64,000 bases of DNA from Dimorphilus gyrociliatus. Its lineage: Eukaryota; Annelida; Polychaeta; Dinophilidae. Under the pieces are notes generated by a model. That model worked only from the letters and a program-made list of their open reading frames with translations, made no database searches and had not been told where the DNA came from. The stretch is taken from assembly GCA_904063045.1 (NCBI GenBank), contig CAJFCJ010000019.1, positions 3,540,684 through 3,604,683 on the forward strand, given 5' to 3'. Positions 20,684 through 43,054 of the stretch are shown one piece after another. The translations under genes were made by a program, and so were the position numbers. How positions within the stretch are numbered: position 1 is the stretch's first letter; each line of letters begins with the position of its first letter.

Positions 20684-21709
20684 TCAACTAAATGTTGTAG
20701 TTTGTGTTCTTGGTGGGTTGACTATCTTTTTACACGTTAACATACTCACTAAGACTTTCCTAAAATTCTTACTAAACGTTGTATAGATGACAAAGCTAAA
20801 TGCTGCATTAACATTTACTAAAAATTTAGCTATATGATCTAGAAAGTAAACAAAATCAGCACAATTTCTCTTTCTGCTTCTTAGTAGATGGAAGAATGCA
20901 ATTGGTACTTGGCAGAATATAGTTGTTATCACTGTTATCAGCAATACCACGGTAATTTCGTTGCTGGGTTTTAATATCCTCTTCTTGCCCTCTTCGGTTA
21001 GCGTCTGAAAGTGGGTTTGTACGTCGTTTAACCTCTTTTGATTGAGTATCCATAATATTCTGGCCGTTAGGACAGACATAATCAACAAAGGTCCGAATGT
21101 AAAGAATAAAACGTTACAATATATCTTATAACCCTTTTGGTATACTGCTGAATTGCCGAACGAAGTCCGCATTTCTTTCAATTTGCCATCAGTGTCCTTG
21201 ATAACCTTGTATTCAAAAAATCTCGGGAGATTAAATAAGATAACAAAGGAGCAAACATAAATTACGAATAAATTGGTTCTTCTCCTCGTCCATACGAATT
21301 TTACATTAAAAGGCCTACAAACGGCATAATATTTGTTTACGGCTATTAAAATGGCTATCCAAACCGTAGTCATGTGCAATATAGGCGTGAAAATCCAAAT
21401 ATATCTAATATAAGGCCAGGTATACCACCACTGATTACATTTCTTCGTAAACTCACACCCATATGGAATAGAATCGACGAACACAACCAATATATTTAGT
21501 CCAGTTCCACTAAGTAATAACGACTTTAAGAGAATATTCGCAGAGTTTCTCTTACCTTTTAAGAAAACTAAAAAAGATAATAAATTTCCAGTAACTCCCG
21601 GCAAACATATTACTGAGTATATAACCGTCCATAGTATAAAATTAAAAACAATAACACAGTTTGCATCGTATCCTTTTCCGTCCGTTGAGTTTGTGATATT
21701 ATATACCAT
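20684..21709 (-). CDS. class A (rhodopsin-like) GPCR, FMRFamide-receptor type
   Basis: Seven-transmembrane neuropeptide-type receptor of 341 residues in one exon. N-terminal glycosylation sites (YNITNST), TM1 with GVTGNLLSFLVFL (GN..L), TM2 LKSLLLSGTGLNIL, extracellular-loop cysteine pair (CEFTKKCNQW and a later YKIYC), TM3 ending AVNKYYAVCRPF, TM5 FGPLLIMSVL, TM6 VVLLITVITTIFCQVP, TM7 VNVNAAFSFVIY, then a short basic tail. The overall layout and ICL3 resemble insect/spiralian FMRFamide and myosuppressin-like receptors. The E/DRY motif is NKY and NPxxY is NAAFSFVIY-like, both weaker than canonical. Ligand cannot be assigned from sequence. ATG at 21709 is the first in frame. Confidence 0.88.
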   Translation of the reverse strand: MVYNITNSTDGKGYDANCVIVFNFILWTVIYSVICLPGVTGNLLSFLVFLKGKRNSANILLKSLLLSGTGLNILVVFVDSIPYGCEFTKKCNQWWYTWPYIRYIWIFTPILHMTTVWIAILIAVNKYYAVCRPFNVKFVWTRRRTNLFVIYVCSFVILFNLPRFFEYKVIKDTDGKLKEMRTSFGNSAVYQKGYKIYCNVLFFTFGPLLIMSVLTARILWILNQKRLNDVQTHFQTLTEEGKKRILKPSNEITVVLLITVITTIFCQVPIAFFHLLRSRKRNCADFVYFLDHIAKFLVNVNAAFSFVIYTTFSKNFRKVLVSMLTCKKIVNPPRTQTTTFS

Positions 21710-23151
21710 TTTCCTCCGTGCAGTGCTTGCTTATAAATAGCCTTGTACTCTTCTGATAACACATTAATATAATACTGCGCTCTAGAGGGGAATATCTTTT
21801 AAGGCCTAATCAACTCTCCCACACTCTATTTTTCTTTACTCTTTCTTCAACTTTTGTCATCTTTTTCATTTGCTCAGTCTCGTTATTATTCAATAATGCT
21901 AATCGATTACTAGTTCAATATGTATAAATATAATATATTTAGTATATCTATATTTATATTAATATAGATATAAAATCACTTATTCATAATGTATCAAATA
22001 TTTTATAATACCATAAAATTTCTCTTTCATGATAATACTTTATTACAATAATAAAGCTAAATTAATATATTTATTCATTATATTAGCACCTATATTACCA
22101 ACAGCCTACCCACCCCCTCACACACACGCGCAGAGACACTCTCCACCCCGCAAAAGACTAATTTCCATATCTAATAAGTTTTTGGACTCTTCCAACCATC
22201 TTCTCTCTCTCTCTCTCTCTCTCTCGACTTTCCATCCTAATCTCCTTTTCGAACTGCAGATAGTATTTTTTTTCCAATTAAATGACTATTCTAAAGTTGT
22301 TATTATCTCATAAAAAAATAACTCCAAATTCTAAATTCTCTATTAATCTATGCTAATACGTTTTTGATTAAAGTTTGTTTATCATTTTTTAATATGTAAA
22401 GTTCAAACCACTTATTGGCTACTCTTTCTTTCCCCCTTCTCCCCCCTCTCTCTCTCCTTCTTTCTCTCAATATATACTGTATATAGATATATGGTTTATC
22501 TCTCTTGTCTTTCTTCCATTCGTAATAACTTCTTTATATTCAGATAAATAGAAAACAATATGTTAATTTTATGAAATGACTAGCATACTTATTTGCTATA
22601 CATATAGATATATAACTATAATTATATTATATATATATATACTGTATTTATTATACAGTATAAAGGACAAGAAGACTAGATTTCGTCGGTAAATTATTAA
22701 ACGATAAATGATAAATAAGATAAGGCAAAAATATTATGCTATAAATTTACAATTATTATGTTTCTTTCTCTTATTTTTTCTATTAATAGCCTTAATTTTT
22801 TTTATGTATGAATAAATGATGAGTAAAACTTTTTATTGGTGCTAATTAAAACGATAAACATTTCTAATTATTTTGTCTAAATTCTAAAGTTCGCCGAATT
22901 TATTATGAATAATCTTTTCGCTTTTGCCTTAATGAAAAGTTTTAGGCCTACTATAACATATTTTACAAATCGGTAGCTAAAGGAGAAAAACTTTATTTAA
23001 TAAAACTTTTTATATATTTAGAAAGTAGGGTAAGTCTAAATATGGCGAGGATTTAAATTTTTTGTTCGCTTTGTTTGCTAGCGCTACCCAAGAATATTTT
23101 ACCAAATTCTAACCAGTTTTCAAAGTTAAAGAGTGTTGTAAGTGAGGGAAA
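21710..23151. other. intergenic interval with CT and TA repeats
   Basis: AT-rich, no coding exon supported. Holds a CT array (22202-22225), a second CT-rich block (22441-22470), two TACTGTATA-type words (22471-22486 and 22637-22663), and AAATATGGCG at 23038-23047 about 110 bp upstream of DRAP1, a YY1-like promoter word. Confidence 0.5.
22202..22225. repeat. (CT)n microsatellite
   Basis: Twelve consecutive CT units. Confidence 0.95.
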
Positions 23152-24064
23152 ATGCCTATCAAAAGAAAAAAGTTCAATTCCAGATTCCCAACGGTTAGAT
23201 TAAAAGAATTAACGTCATTGTATTGGATTAAACTAATAATTGCTTTGATCTTTAAAACAGGCTAGAATAAAGAAGATTATGCAGACAGATGATGATATTG
23301 GTAAAGTGGCTGCTATTGTACCGGTTGTAATCTGTATCCTTTTCATTGTTATTTAATCAAGTTACTTTTAAACGTAAATTCCTTAAGTAAATTTAAAGCA
23401 CGAGCCCTAGAATTGTTTATCGACGGCTTGGTAAAAAAATCATATGAACAAACAAAATCCAGAAATGCAAAGACGCTCACAACGTCTCACATGTAAGCAT
23501 TAATTAAAAGTATTACTTCAGCCTAACTAGTTTTTCATGGTTTATTTTAGAAAACAAGTAATACACGAAGAAAAAGGGTTTGACTTTCTAAAAGATCTCG
23601 TTCAGAATGTACCCGATCGATCCGCCGAAGATGAAGACACAAAGACCAGACAGACGAAACGCAGTTTGTCCAATGCGTCTGTAGGATCAGAAGGAGGCGT
23701 ACCCACTAAAAGAAGGCGACCTAAGAAAGTACAAGAGGTAGAATTTTTACCTTTAGATTCAGTTTATTCATTTAGAAATAATTTGTTAACTTGTTAACAT
23801 GTTTTAAATTTATTTTTATTGGTATATTAGTCTAAGAATAAGTGTTTTAAATTGTTAATTCAGAGTAGCTCAACTTGCACTGCCACCTCAACACCATCGT
23901 CCTCACATTCAGATTTGGAAGAAAACAAAGAGGATTTACTAGGGTAAAATATCAATTAGTAAAGAGAGACGTTTCTAAAGATTTTAAACACATGTAGAGT
24001 AAGCAAAACCGACGAAGATTCTAAAAGTGAGCAGGAAGAAAGTGACGATGATGATTATGAATAA
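23152..24064 (+). CDS. DRAP1: DR1-associated corepressor DRAP1 / NC2-alpha
   Basis: Histone-fold partner of DR1 (NC2-beta); the NC2 dimer binds TBP on DNA and blocks TFIIA/TFIIB entry. Exons: 23152-23193 (MPIKRKKFNSRFPT), 23261-23333 (ARIKKIMQTDDDIGKVAA), 23399-23492 (RALELFIDGLVKKSYEQTKS, KTLTTSH), 23551-23737 (KQVIHEEKGFDFLKDLVQNV), 23864-23943 and 23998-24064. The H2A-type histone fold (RFP..RIKKIMQ through FDFLKDLV) is nearly identical to animal DRAP1; a Lys/Arg patch (KRRRPKK) and an acidic C-terminus ESDDDDYE follow, as in the family. Intron 2 has minor-spliceosome signals. Stop at 24062. Confidence 0.95.
23334..23398 (+). other. U12-type (minor spliceosome) intron of DRAP1
   Basis: The 65-nt intron begins GTATCCTTTT, an exact match to the U12 donor consensus RTATCCTTT, and holds TTCCTTAAG, one base from the U12 branch-site consensus TTCCTTRAC, about 13 nt before its terminal AAAG. 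The join is phase 1 and restores the conserved SRALELF of the histone fold. All other DRAP1 introns have ordinary GTAAG/GTTAG-type donors. Confidence 0.85.
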
Positions 24065-24137
24065 TTGTTAAAACTAAGAGTTTTAAAAATGACACTTAAG
24101 ATCTATTGTTCTTAATATACCTAAGTTATTAGTTAAA

Positions 24138-25159
24138 TTATTTTGTTTTTGAATTTCTTATCCAAACAGTTACGTGGCTTACGGTCCATTGGTGCTTTCT
24201 TTCCGTTTCACGAATAGTAAACGGAAGTTCCATTTCATGAACCAAATCGAAATAATCTCCCAATTGTTCTTGCAGTCCAGTTAAACCAACAATCGGTTTT
24301 CCATCTCGTACAAAACCTCCTATCCAATTTTCCTAAAAATAATTAAGAAATATTTCTTATTCTATTTTTAGACAAGCAGGTTTGAAATGAAAAACTTACA
24401 GCCGGTGTATACTCCCTTAGAAACGTATATGGGGAAGTTAACACCAGAATGCCATCAGTAACAACTAGGTCAGCCAAGCGTCTTAAAAAGTATTGAGGTG
24501 AATGAAGGCGACATATTAAGTTCGCAGCCAAAACTACAGAAAATTGACCTAAATCCAAGGGCAAATTGCATGCGTCTCCCCGTCGGAATTCGGCTTTTCC
24601 TCTATCCTGTAAAATGAATAGCTAAAAAGAACCACACAAATTTTAAATAACTAACAATTTTTGAATCGACAATAGCTTGATAAGAATCTTCCAAATCTCC
24701 TATAGAACAAACAGAATATCGTATGGAGCCGCTTCCTTTGAGAATATTACAGGCATCTACAAAAGATTGACTATAGTCAATTCCAACAACTTCATCCAAG
24801 AAGTTACACATTTCGAAGGTTGATCTACCAACAGCGCAACCAATGTCAAGACCTCGTTTTAGTTGTAAAGAGGATTTTTCCAATTGAGATTGGAAAAAGT
24901 TGCCGCAAATATCTGCACACTTTCTTGGGAAATCGTGCCCATTTGTTGGCCCATTTGGGGCGAGTATTAATTCTTTTACAGAGCCATAATGAAATAGTAA
25001 ATACTCATTTAATAACTTTCGACTTTCGTACTGATTGTTACGTTGTTCCCTTTGTTTCTCTTTCTGTTTATAATAGTAGCTCGTTAGGGAGAAAGTTCCC
25101 ACACTTGCAGCAACTGCAGCTGCGCAGCCAAGTAGTATATTACGATCAGTATTAGACAT
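24138..25159 (-). CDS. membrane-anchored SAM methyltransferase, OvoA C-terminal-domain like
   Basis: Class I methyltransferase related to the putative 4-mercaptohistidine N1-methyltransferase module found at the C-terminus of OvoA (ovothiol synthesis), here stand-alone. Exons 25159-24656, 24606-24400 and 24332-24138, all phase 0. ATG 25159 gives MSNTDRN then a hydrophobic segment (residues about 8-27, ILLGCAAAVAASVGTFSLTS) that reads as a signal anchor. Motif I is GLDIGCAVGRSTFEM, the acidic end of beta-2 is VVGIDYSQSFVDACN, a motif-III-like segment is PLDLGQFSVVLAANLICRL, and the C-terminus has HQWTVSHVTVWIRN. No sulfoxide-synthase or DinB part is present. About 300 residues. The substrate is unknown; the ovothiol link is by family resemblance only. 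Convergent with DRAP1. Confidence 0.8.
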
Positions 25160-25645
25160 TATTACTCTGGAGGTCCTATTATTTGACCGCTTAAAGATAC
25201 AGTCACATGACAACAAATATGGCTGATCATTGGTGTGGTACCTGTCTAATTCTTTTTGATAAACATACCTTGAATTAAAAATCTAAAACTGTTACATAAA
25301 ATAGTGAATATTTAAACTGCACCTGTATTTAAATCGCACAGAAACATTAGTGTAAATAAACGGAAAATTTCCTATTGAAAACCGACAGCATCTTATATGA
25401 AAATCTTACAGTTGTCTCTATATTTTCATGCTCAACTTTCAACATTGACTAATTCAATAAAAACGGAAAAGAAATATTCAATCAACATACATATTTATAA
25501 TTTCTTGAACAACAATGACTAACATAAATATTACAAAATACCGCTTTGTTCTTCATAACATGGAAAAATTTTCTTTGCGGTCAAAGTCGATACATAAAAT
25601 TATACGACTAAACAGTTAACGTGGTTAAAAGCGGTAGATTATAAT
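25160..25645. other. intergenic, promoter side of the methyltransferase and 3' side of AP1G1
   Basis: AT-rich, no ORF supported. CAAATATGGCTGATC at about 25214-25228 is a YY1-like word close to the methyltransferase start. The rest is likely 3'UTR of gamma-adaptin. Confidence 0.4.
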
Positions 25646-29262
<3,617 letters not shown>

Positions 29263-29826
29263 CGTTAGTTTATTTAGTGTAGATTCGAAAAAAACATCCA
29301 AATTTCACGTGGCACACTCCTCCTGTGTGACGTCACAAATATAAGCCCAGCAGTGAAATTTCATGATAATATTCTCATGTTTCTTGATCAATATTAAAAT
29401 AGGAACAAAAGCAAAGGAAAAAAAATTTATTGCTTTCCAGCTGTAGAAATTCAACAATTATTCAATCTGTATGGGAACCAATCAACGAGCTGAAAGCTAA
29501 CTATTGGATGCTCATCAAGAAATTGATTTTGACTTTATTTAAAATACCTATTTTAGAATAATAGGCAGTGACTAGATTACTACCTACCACTCTTTTATTT
29601 AATTTGAATATTTTACTATATATGAATGTTATACTAATACATTATATAATACATTTAAATATTTTCTTTATATAACTTCTCTAAAAATTTAAATATTTGA
29701 ATTTAGGTATTTTATTATTCTGATACATTTGTCATTCATTTATTTAATATTTTTTATAATGTATTCAATTACGGCGAACGTAAAAATGATGAAGCACTAG
29801 AATGAAGCGAATTAGGAAAGAAGAAA

Positions 29827-37326
<7,500 letters not shown>

Positions 37327-38125
37327 GTTGCACGATTGGCAGTTTTTTACTATTGTAGAATAGCCGAATGAGTTTTAAATTATATTTCTTCACTAAATAT
37401 AATTGTTGAAATATAAATTTGCATTTCTCAGATCAAAAATGATTTCAGAATGTGTTGTAGCATATTTTACTATACTAGCTTAAAGACAAATCAAGGTTTT
37501 TGTCCATTTAAGCTGCAGACTGATTATTCATGACGTATTTTCGGGGGAAGCGGAAGCATAGTGAATGAGGGTGTAGCTAAATCAATGAAAACGCAAGTCT
37601 AGGAATCGATATAATACTCACTCAGAATAATAATAATAGATAATTCTTTAGTGAAAATCTATTATTTATTGAAAGTTCCAAAAAATGACAGAAAATAGAA
37701 ATTTAAATTATTTTTTTTCGACATCTTTTAATAAATATGAAAAGTTCATTAAACAAATAAGGATTGATCCAGATAAAGTATCTTGATTTGTGATTTGTGT
37801 ACAATTACTTTCAAATAATAATGAAGTGCAATCCTTAACCGAGAGTTTTTTCGCATATAATGCGCCCTCTATCGTATGGCTCTTTCCATTTGGTTCCAAA
37901 TTTTAGTGAGACCTTGATATGTGTAATGGCGGTTGCTGATTTAGTTTTCAACTAGTCACTTTAAATTAAAGCAGAAATTCAATCAGATTTCTTTGTTTAT
38001 TTGTTAAGAAAATTATATTCTACTTTTTTTTAACCAATCAAGTTTATATCAACGCTACTGTCTCATATCAAAGCTTTTATTTGAGGAAAATTTAACCCAC
38101 TGACCGTTACATAGGCCTGACTACA
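37327..38125. other. intergenic interval, no gene accepted
   Basis: Divergent gap between HEATR5B and the basic phospho-substrate-like gene. A 63-codon minus-strand frame (37708-37899) starts with TTG and lacks a supported splice acceptor. TAATGGCGGTTGCTG near 37925 is another YY1-like word. Nothing else seen. Confidence 0.45.
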
Positions 38126-40169
38126 ATGGCAAATTATAGCTGTGGTACGAATTCTCAAAATTTTAAACTTAAGATTTATTGAATTCCTTTTGTTTTCAGA
38201 TAATCTAGTGGATGTCCCCGACACCTGTATAAAGAAAAGGCATATTGATTTTAATCGAAGACGATCATATAACGTTGATGAACTTTTGTCATCATCACCT
38301 TTACGATGTATAGTCAATGCATGGTATGTGCATGAATGTTTTATTTACTTTATTTATTTACAGGTGATAGCAACTCTGATGACAGCATAGACAATTCTCC
38401 TGTTAAAGGAGCTAATACATTTATAGTCGGGAATGACGAATCGTTTCGAGCGTATATTGAGCGAACCAAAGTGGAAACGAGGCGTCAAGATAGCTTTAAG
38501 CTCCGTGATATTAAAAGATACGTCCCCAAGTAGGTTATACTTTCGAAAGTGAATTTCTTATCACTTCACATCAAACGGAGAACCGTTTTATTTAACCTTT
38601 TATTTATTTATTATTGTTTTTACATGTGATCGTTTTTAAAGCAGATTTGTCTCAAAAGAAACAGCCACATGTAGAGCAGAAAGTGATCGGCCCTTAGAAA
38701 TACAAAATAAATTGGAAATAATAAAAGAGTCTCTCAATTCACCTGCTGAAAGCCGGGAAAAAATTGAAGTCAAGAGAGAAACTCCCAAAAGAGGTGTACA
38801 ACGCTCTGTTAGTCTGAAAAGTCGCGAAAAACCCAAAATGACAGGGAAATCATCCATAGATAATAATAAAAATAGACGCCGATCTAATGCCCTCCCTAAA
38901 ATGAGTGATATAAATAAAGAAAAGGTAATATATTTACAATAAGATAACTGGTAGATAAGCAATGCTCATTATTTATTAGATTGACGGAAGGGGGGAAGCA
39001 AAAGAAAATACAAAAGAAAAGTCAAAAAAAGTGAAAGAGGTGCCTAAAGTTAATGACAGGATGAAAGACTCATCTTTTAGTGATTTATCAAGCATATCAA
39101 GTGTTAGCGACTTGTCTTTATCAAATGTTTTAAACGTTTCACGGCCTATTACTGGAAGAATTGAAAGAAGGGCAGCAAATGATGTTGATGATAAAAAAAG
39201 TGATAAAAAAGATAGTTCTAAGAAAAAGATATTTCCCCAGATCAAAGCAGCGTTATTTAGGCCTGGGCAGAAATTTGCCAAAATATCTGAGAAAAAAAGC
39301 GGTCCTGTTAAAGCTACTCCAGCTAAGAAGGAAATTGATAAAGATATTTCCGAAACTTCACAAGATAGTGGCATATGTAAGTAAAATCATATTTTTAAGC
39401 TTTCTTTTTTGTTTCTATGCGAAAATTTAGCAACATTTCTCTCTTTGTGCATAGCTTTTTCGAATCAAGCTGCTCCTATACTAGCATCGACGCCCGTTAA
39501 GAAGAGCCAGTCTATTGCTTCGTTAGTATTTCAAAATTATTTATGAAATATATTTATCATAGAATTTTCTTTTGTTTTAGACCATTTATCCAAACGCCTA
39601 AAAAATCTTTTATACCGACACCTAAAAAATCAGGGTATATTAATTTTTCGTACATAAAAATTATTGACATAAACTTAAATATATATATATATTTACAGAA
39701 GTTCTATACGAAGGAGTAATTCATCAGCAAGTTCAGCAGAAAATCTTATGGGTTTTCAAACGCCAGTTAAAACTGATATAGTAAGTGGTAATTCTTATAT
39801 AAAACAAAGTATATATTATTTACAACTTGTAGCTGGTTGATTTTACTCCATAGTAAAAGGTATCACTTAGGCTTTTTAAAGAGTTTTTACCCTCTGTAAT
39901 TTACTTTAACTGAGTGAACAGTAAAAAAACAAATGAAGATTTATATTAGAAAAGAGTTTATTAACCTTGAAAGCTTTTTTTTCTACTTTATTTTAATAAT
40001 GACTTTAAAAAAAAATTTTTTAACCAGTTTTTTTTAAGTTTTTTTAATGAAGTAATTAACCTCTGTGTTAATCAATTCATTTCAGCTTCGCAGGCAAAGG
40101 CGTCGGAAAAGCATAGACACAATGGATTTCGATTTCGAAGGCGTAAATAAAACAGCCGTTTGTCTATAA
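38126..40169 (+). CDS. uncharacterised basic, Ser-rich protein with CDK/Aurora-type phosphosites
   Basis: Not recognised. Exons: 38126-38144 (MANYSC), 38200-38307, 38364-38529, 38645-38924, 38980-39376, then short exons near 39453-39522, 39580-39632, 39699-39780 and 40085-40169, all in frame. About 390 residues, mostly disordered and Lys/Ser-rich. Many RRxS sites (RRRSYN, RRRSN, RRSNS, RRKSID) suit PKA or Aurora-type basophilic kinases, and a cluster of proline-directed TPVKK/TPKKS sites near the C-terminus suits CDKs. A semi-conserved-looking block is KKIFPQIKAALFRPGQKF. The C-terminus is RRRKSIDTMDFDFEGVN. Suggests a mitotic or cytoskeletal substrate; this is inference from composition and motifs. 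Confidence 0.65.
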
Positions 40170-40727
40170 TAGTCTTTGCTTGGTGTGTTGCCGTGAATAT
40201 TTCTTGTATAGTTAACATAGAACGTAGACTGGTAGTAAAATGTTGCTTTTCTTTTTGATATTCTAAATACTTTAACTGAATTACTATACACTGTACAAAT
40301 AGGAGTTTTTAAACTTCTATTTTTCGTTTACTGTTTTTTTTTTCAATAAAAAATATTGTTCATGTATATGAACACTCATGACATCAAAAATGCCATTTCC
40401 GTTCAAACGCTTTATTTTGAACCCATGTTATGTAATAGATAATACGTGCTAATAAGCATCAATTAAAACTATTGTGTATAAGATAAAGAATGTCAGTTTG
40501 GTATTATTGACATCATTTTATATGGTAATTTCTCATATAAACATGGTTTAATAAGTTAAATAGAATTTCCACACTTGTATTCTCCCGCTCGCGCAAAGGC
40601 TCGCCCCATAATGCAATCTGAAAAAGGTACGAAAATGTGTATAGATTGACAACTTCCGGTTGCTCTGCCTGTTTGTTAGGATAGACTGTTAAAGTTAAAT
40701 TGTTAAAATTATCTGGTAATTTTTAGA

Positions 40728-41087
40728 ATGGCTGAACATGAATCAGGTCCAAGCTCAGGGTCAGAAACCCCTGTTCCAAGTAATCCGGGAACCCCAAGGG
40801 TAGAAGACTTGAGAAATACCCCTCCACCAGTGAAATTGGCGCGACAAACGCCGCCACCTCCGGCGTCTTCTGTTAATACTTTACCGTCAACAAAGCCAAG
40901 CGGAGTAGCCCAATCACAAAGCAAATACTCTCAATTACTCGGGGTCATTGAAGACATGGGTAGAGATATTAGGCCTACATACGCGGGCAGTAAATCAAGT
41001 GCTGAAAGGTTAAAGAGAGGTATTGTTCACGCGAGAATTCTGGTCAGAGAATGTCTTATGGAGTGCGAAAGAAGTGCTAGATCTTGA
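40728..41087 (+). CDS. CDK2AP1: CDK2-associated protein (CDK2AP1/CDK2AP2, DOC1 family)
   Basis: Small regulator that binds CDK2 in vertebrates and is a subunit of the NuRD/Mi-2 chromatin complex. Single exon, 119 residues. The N-terminal half is a Pro/Ser/Thr-rich disordered stretch ([19 protein letters not shown]). The C-terminal half is the family domain: [55 protein letters not shown], almost identical to the vertebrate C-terminus. CDK2AP1 and CDK2AP2 cannot be told apart outside vertebrates. Upstream GC-rich words (CCCGCTCGCGC near 40585) fit a promoter. Confidence 0.93.
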   Translation: MAEHESGPSSGSETPVPSNPGTPRVEDLRNTPPPVKLARQTPPPPASSVNTLPSTKPSGVAQSQSKYSQLLGVIEDMGRDIRPTYAGSKSSAERLKRGIVHARILVRECLMECERSARS

Positions 41088-41339
41088 ATCTAATGGTCTT
41101 CCAGCTTTACCAATTAGAATAGATTGCATGAATATTGTATTTATAGAGTATATTTTCTGCTGAATGTTGTTTACCTTAAAAATACATTTTTAAAAAATCC
41201 ACTCTTTAACTTGTGTGATGATGTTTTATGTTGGCTTTAGTATTAGAATAATTATTGACTATTGTAATTTGAAAAATAATTATATTAAAATATTCCAAAG
41301 AAAACAAAGACGAATGATAATCAATAACAAAGAAACGAT

Positions 41340-42829
41340 TTATATGCGTATTTTTCGCTTTTTCTTCCCCTTTCGTTTGCCTTTGCCCTGCTATAAAAAA
41401 AGATACATATTATATTTCACCAAGAAGTAGCTGGTATATACAAACTTTTTTAGCCTTTCTTTTTTTAGACGGAGTTACTTTGTCATCATCTTCGTCTAGA
41501 TCTGCATTTGTAAGACCTGCTACTTGGCCAAATTCAGCAATAGAATTAATATCGTTCAGGGTTCTCATTCTTCTAGCTTCATTCTTTTCTTTCTTGGAGA
41601 CAGGCATTCGAATGAAATATTTTTCTTCGTAACTATTGAAATAGCATAGTTTTATAATATAATTATTTATGTAAAAATATATATTTACTCTTTTTTCTCC
41701 TTTAATTTCTTATCCGTTTTAGCTCTATGTAGATCGATAGATTCGTGTATCTCTTCAGGACCATCGTGCAACTCTTCACGAAGTTCTCTATATAAACCAC
41801 TCGTTAGAGCTCTTCGTTTTTTCTCCTCTAATTTCTTCTCTTTTATTGCGCGTACAGTATCTTCTTCGTCTTTAGATTGGAAAAAAAAGACAATGACTTA
41901 GAAAAGTTGCTAAACTCAAATTAATTGAGACCAATTGACAAAGTAAATCAGAAAGTACACAAACCATATCTAACTGGAGCCAGTTTAGGAGGTTTATAAA
42001 CGCCTTTAGCAGTTTTCTCAACACCTCCTTCATCGGATGATTCTTGATCATCAGAACTCTCCTAAAAATCATTATAGTATTGGATCAAGAGAAAATTTAG
42101 AAACAGAATACTTACATAGTTGTCTAAGTTTGGTTTTAGGTTTGTTGGATCATTTGGATCTATTAGAAAAAAGAACCGAAGTTACATAATAGCAATAGCG
42201 AAATTATTTTTACAAACCTGAAGTTGCGCTATTTGCAGTTTTAATTAACTTATCAATTTGATATTTCAGTTTCTTATCAATGGGTTTTATCTTTTCTAAA
42301 ATCTATAAATTGTGGTAACATATTTATTTACCGAATTAATCACCTGCCGTTGTTATTGTAAATTTATTACTCGTACCGTTCTATTTTCTATTAAACGATC
42401 AACACTTTGTTCATTTCTGATTGGTTTGCCTTGAATTTTTTTATTTATTATGGAAGTAATATCCATTACATAACTAAGCATTGTCTGGTATTTCATTTCC
42501 AGAAAACTTAAACCCTGTTTTGAAAGAAATTGTGTTTGTTGTTAGTAGAGAGCACCACTGTATTTTTGTTACGAAACCTTTGCTGTAGATAGACTACCGT
42601 CGCCGGCCTTTTCACAAATGTTATCCACATCTCCACATAGTTCATCGGCTTTTTCCGAAATTTCGTTAAATAACTTCTCAGCAGCCTCTAAGTCTTCTGC
42701 TGTCGCCTATTATTACAACACGTGGTTTTTACTACTCGGCATTCATTGTCGCTCATTGTTTTATTGGTTAAATAAATCATTTGGGGCGTGAATATATGCA
42801 GTTTTTGATGTTTTCTTTACCTTTAGCAT
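41340..42829 (-). CDS. NGDN: neuroguidin (Sas10/Utp3/Lcp5 family)
   Basis: Nucleolar small-subunit processome protein, also reported to bind eIF4E in vertebrates. The first exon codes only MLK (42829-42821), then about eight short exons: ATAEDLEAAEKLFNEISEKA, GLSFLEMKYQTMLSYVMDIT, NKKIQGKPIRNEQSVDRLIENRT, IKPIDKKLKYQIDKL, a Glu/Ser acidic segment (ESSDDQESSDEGG), VYKPPKLAPVRY, KKRRALTSGLYRELREE, and MPVSKKEKNEARRMRTLND. The tail is Lys/Arg-rich (KGKGKRKGKKKRKIRI-stop), a nucleolar-type signal. Order of motifs (Sas10-like N-terminus, acidic linker, PP-LAPVRY, basic tail) is diagnostic. Head-to-head with the MAP4K gene, 225 bp between starts. Confidence 0.93.
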
Positions 42830-43054
42830 TTTGTACTCAGAGATCTTGTCCCCGCTTCCGTAGTTGAATTTAGTTTTTACAAGCTCTAGGAGTTTCTATT
42901 GAACCGGTTACGGTTTGTTATGAACGGTGGAGAGAGGTAGATCAGGAAGTTCAAAGCGCATGCGCTAAAGTAGTTTTTTTTTGATTTGTTATCGCCCAGC
43001 CACCAAAAATGAAGATCGTTTGTGATAACAAATAAATAAGAACATTCAATAAAG

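Noticed and set aside
22029..22313. Plus-strand ORF spanning the CT array
   Set aside because: Mostly translated microsatellite (SLSLSLS); no domain or splice context.
37708..37899. 63-codon minus-strand ORF upstream of HEATR5B
   Set aside because: It opens with TTG rather than ATG, and no clear acceptor or upstream coding exon was found; no family resemblance.
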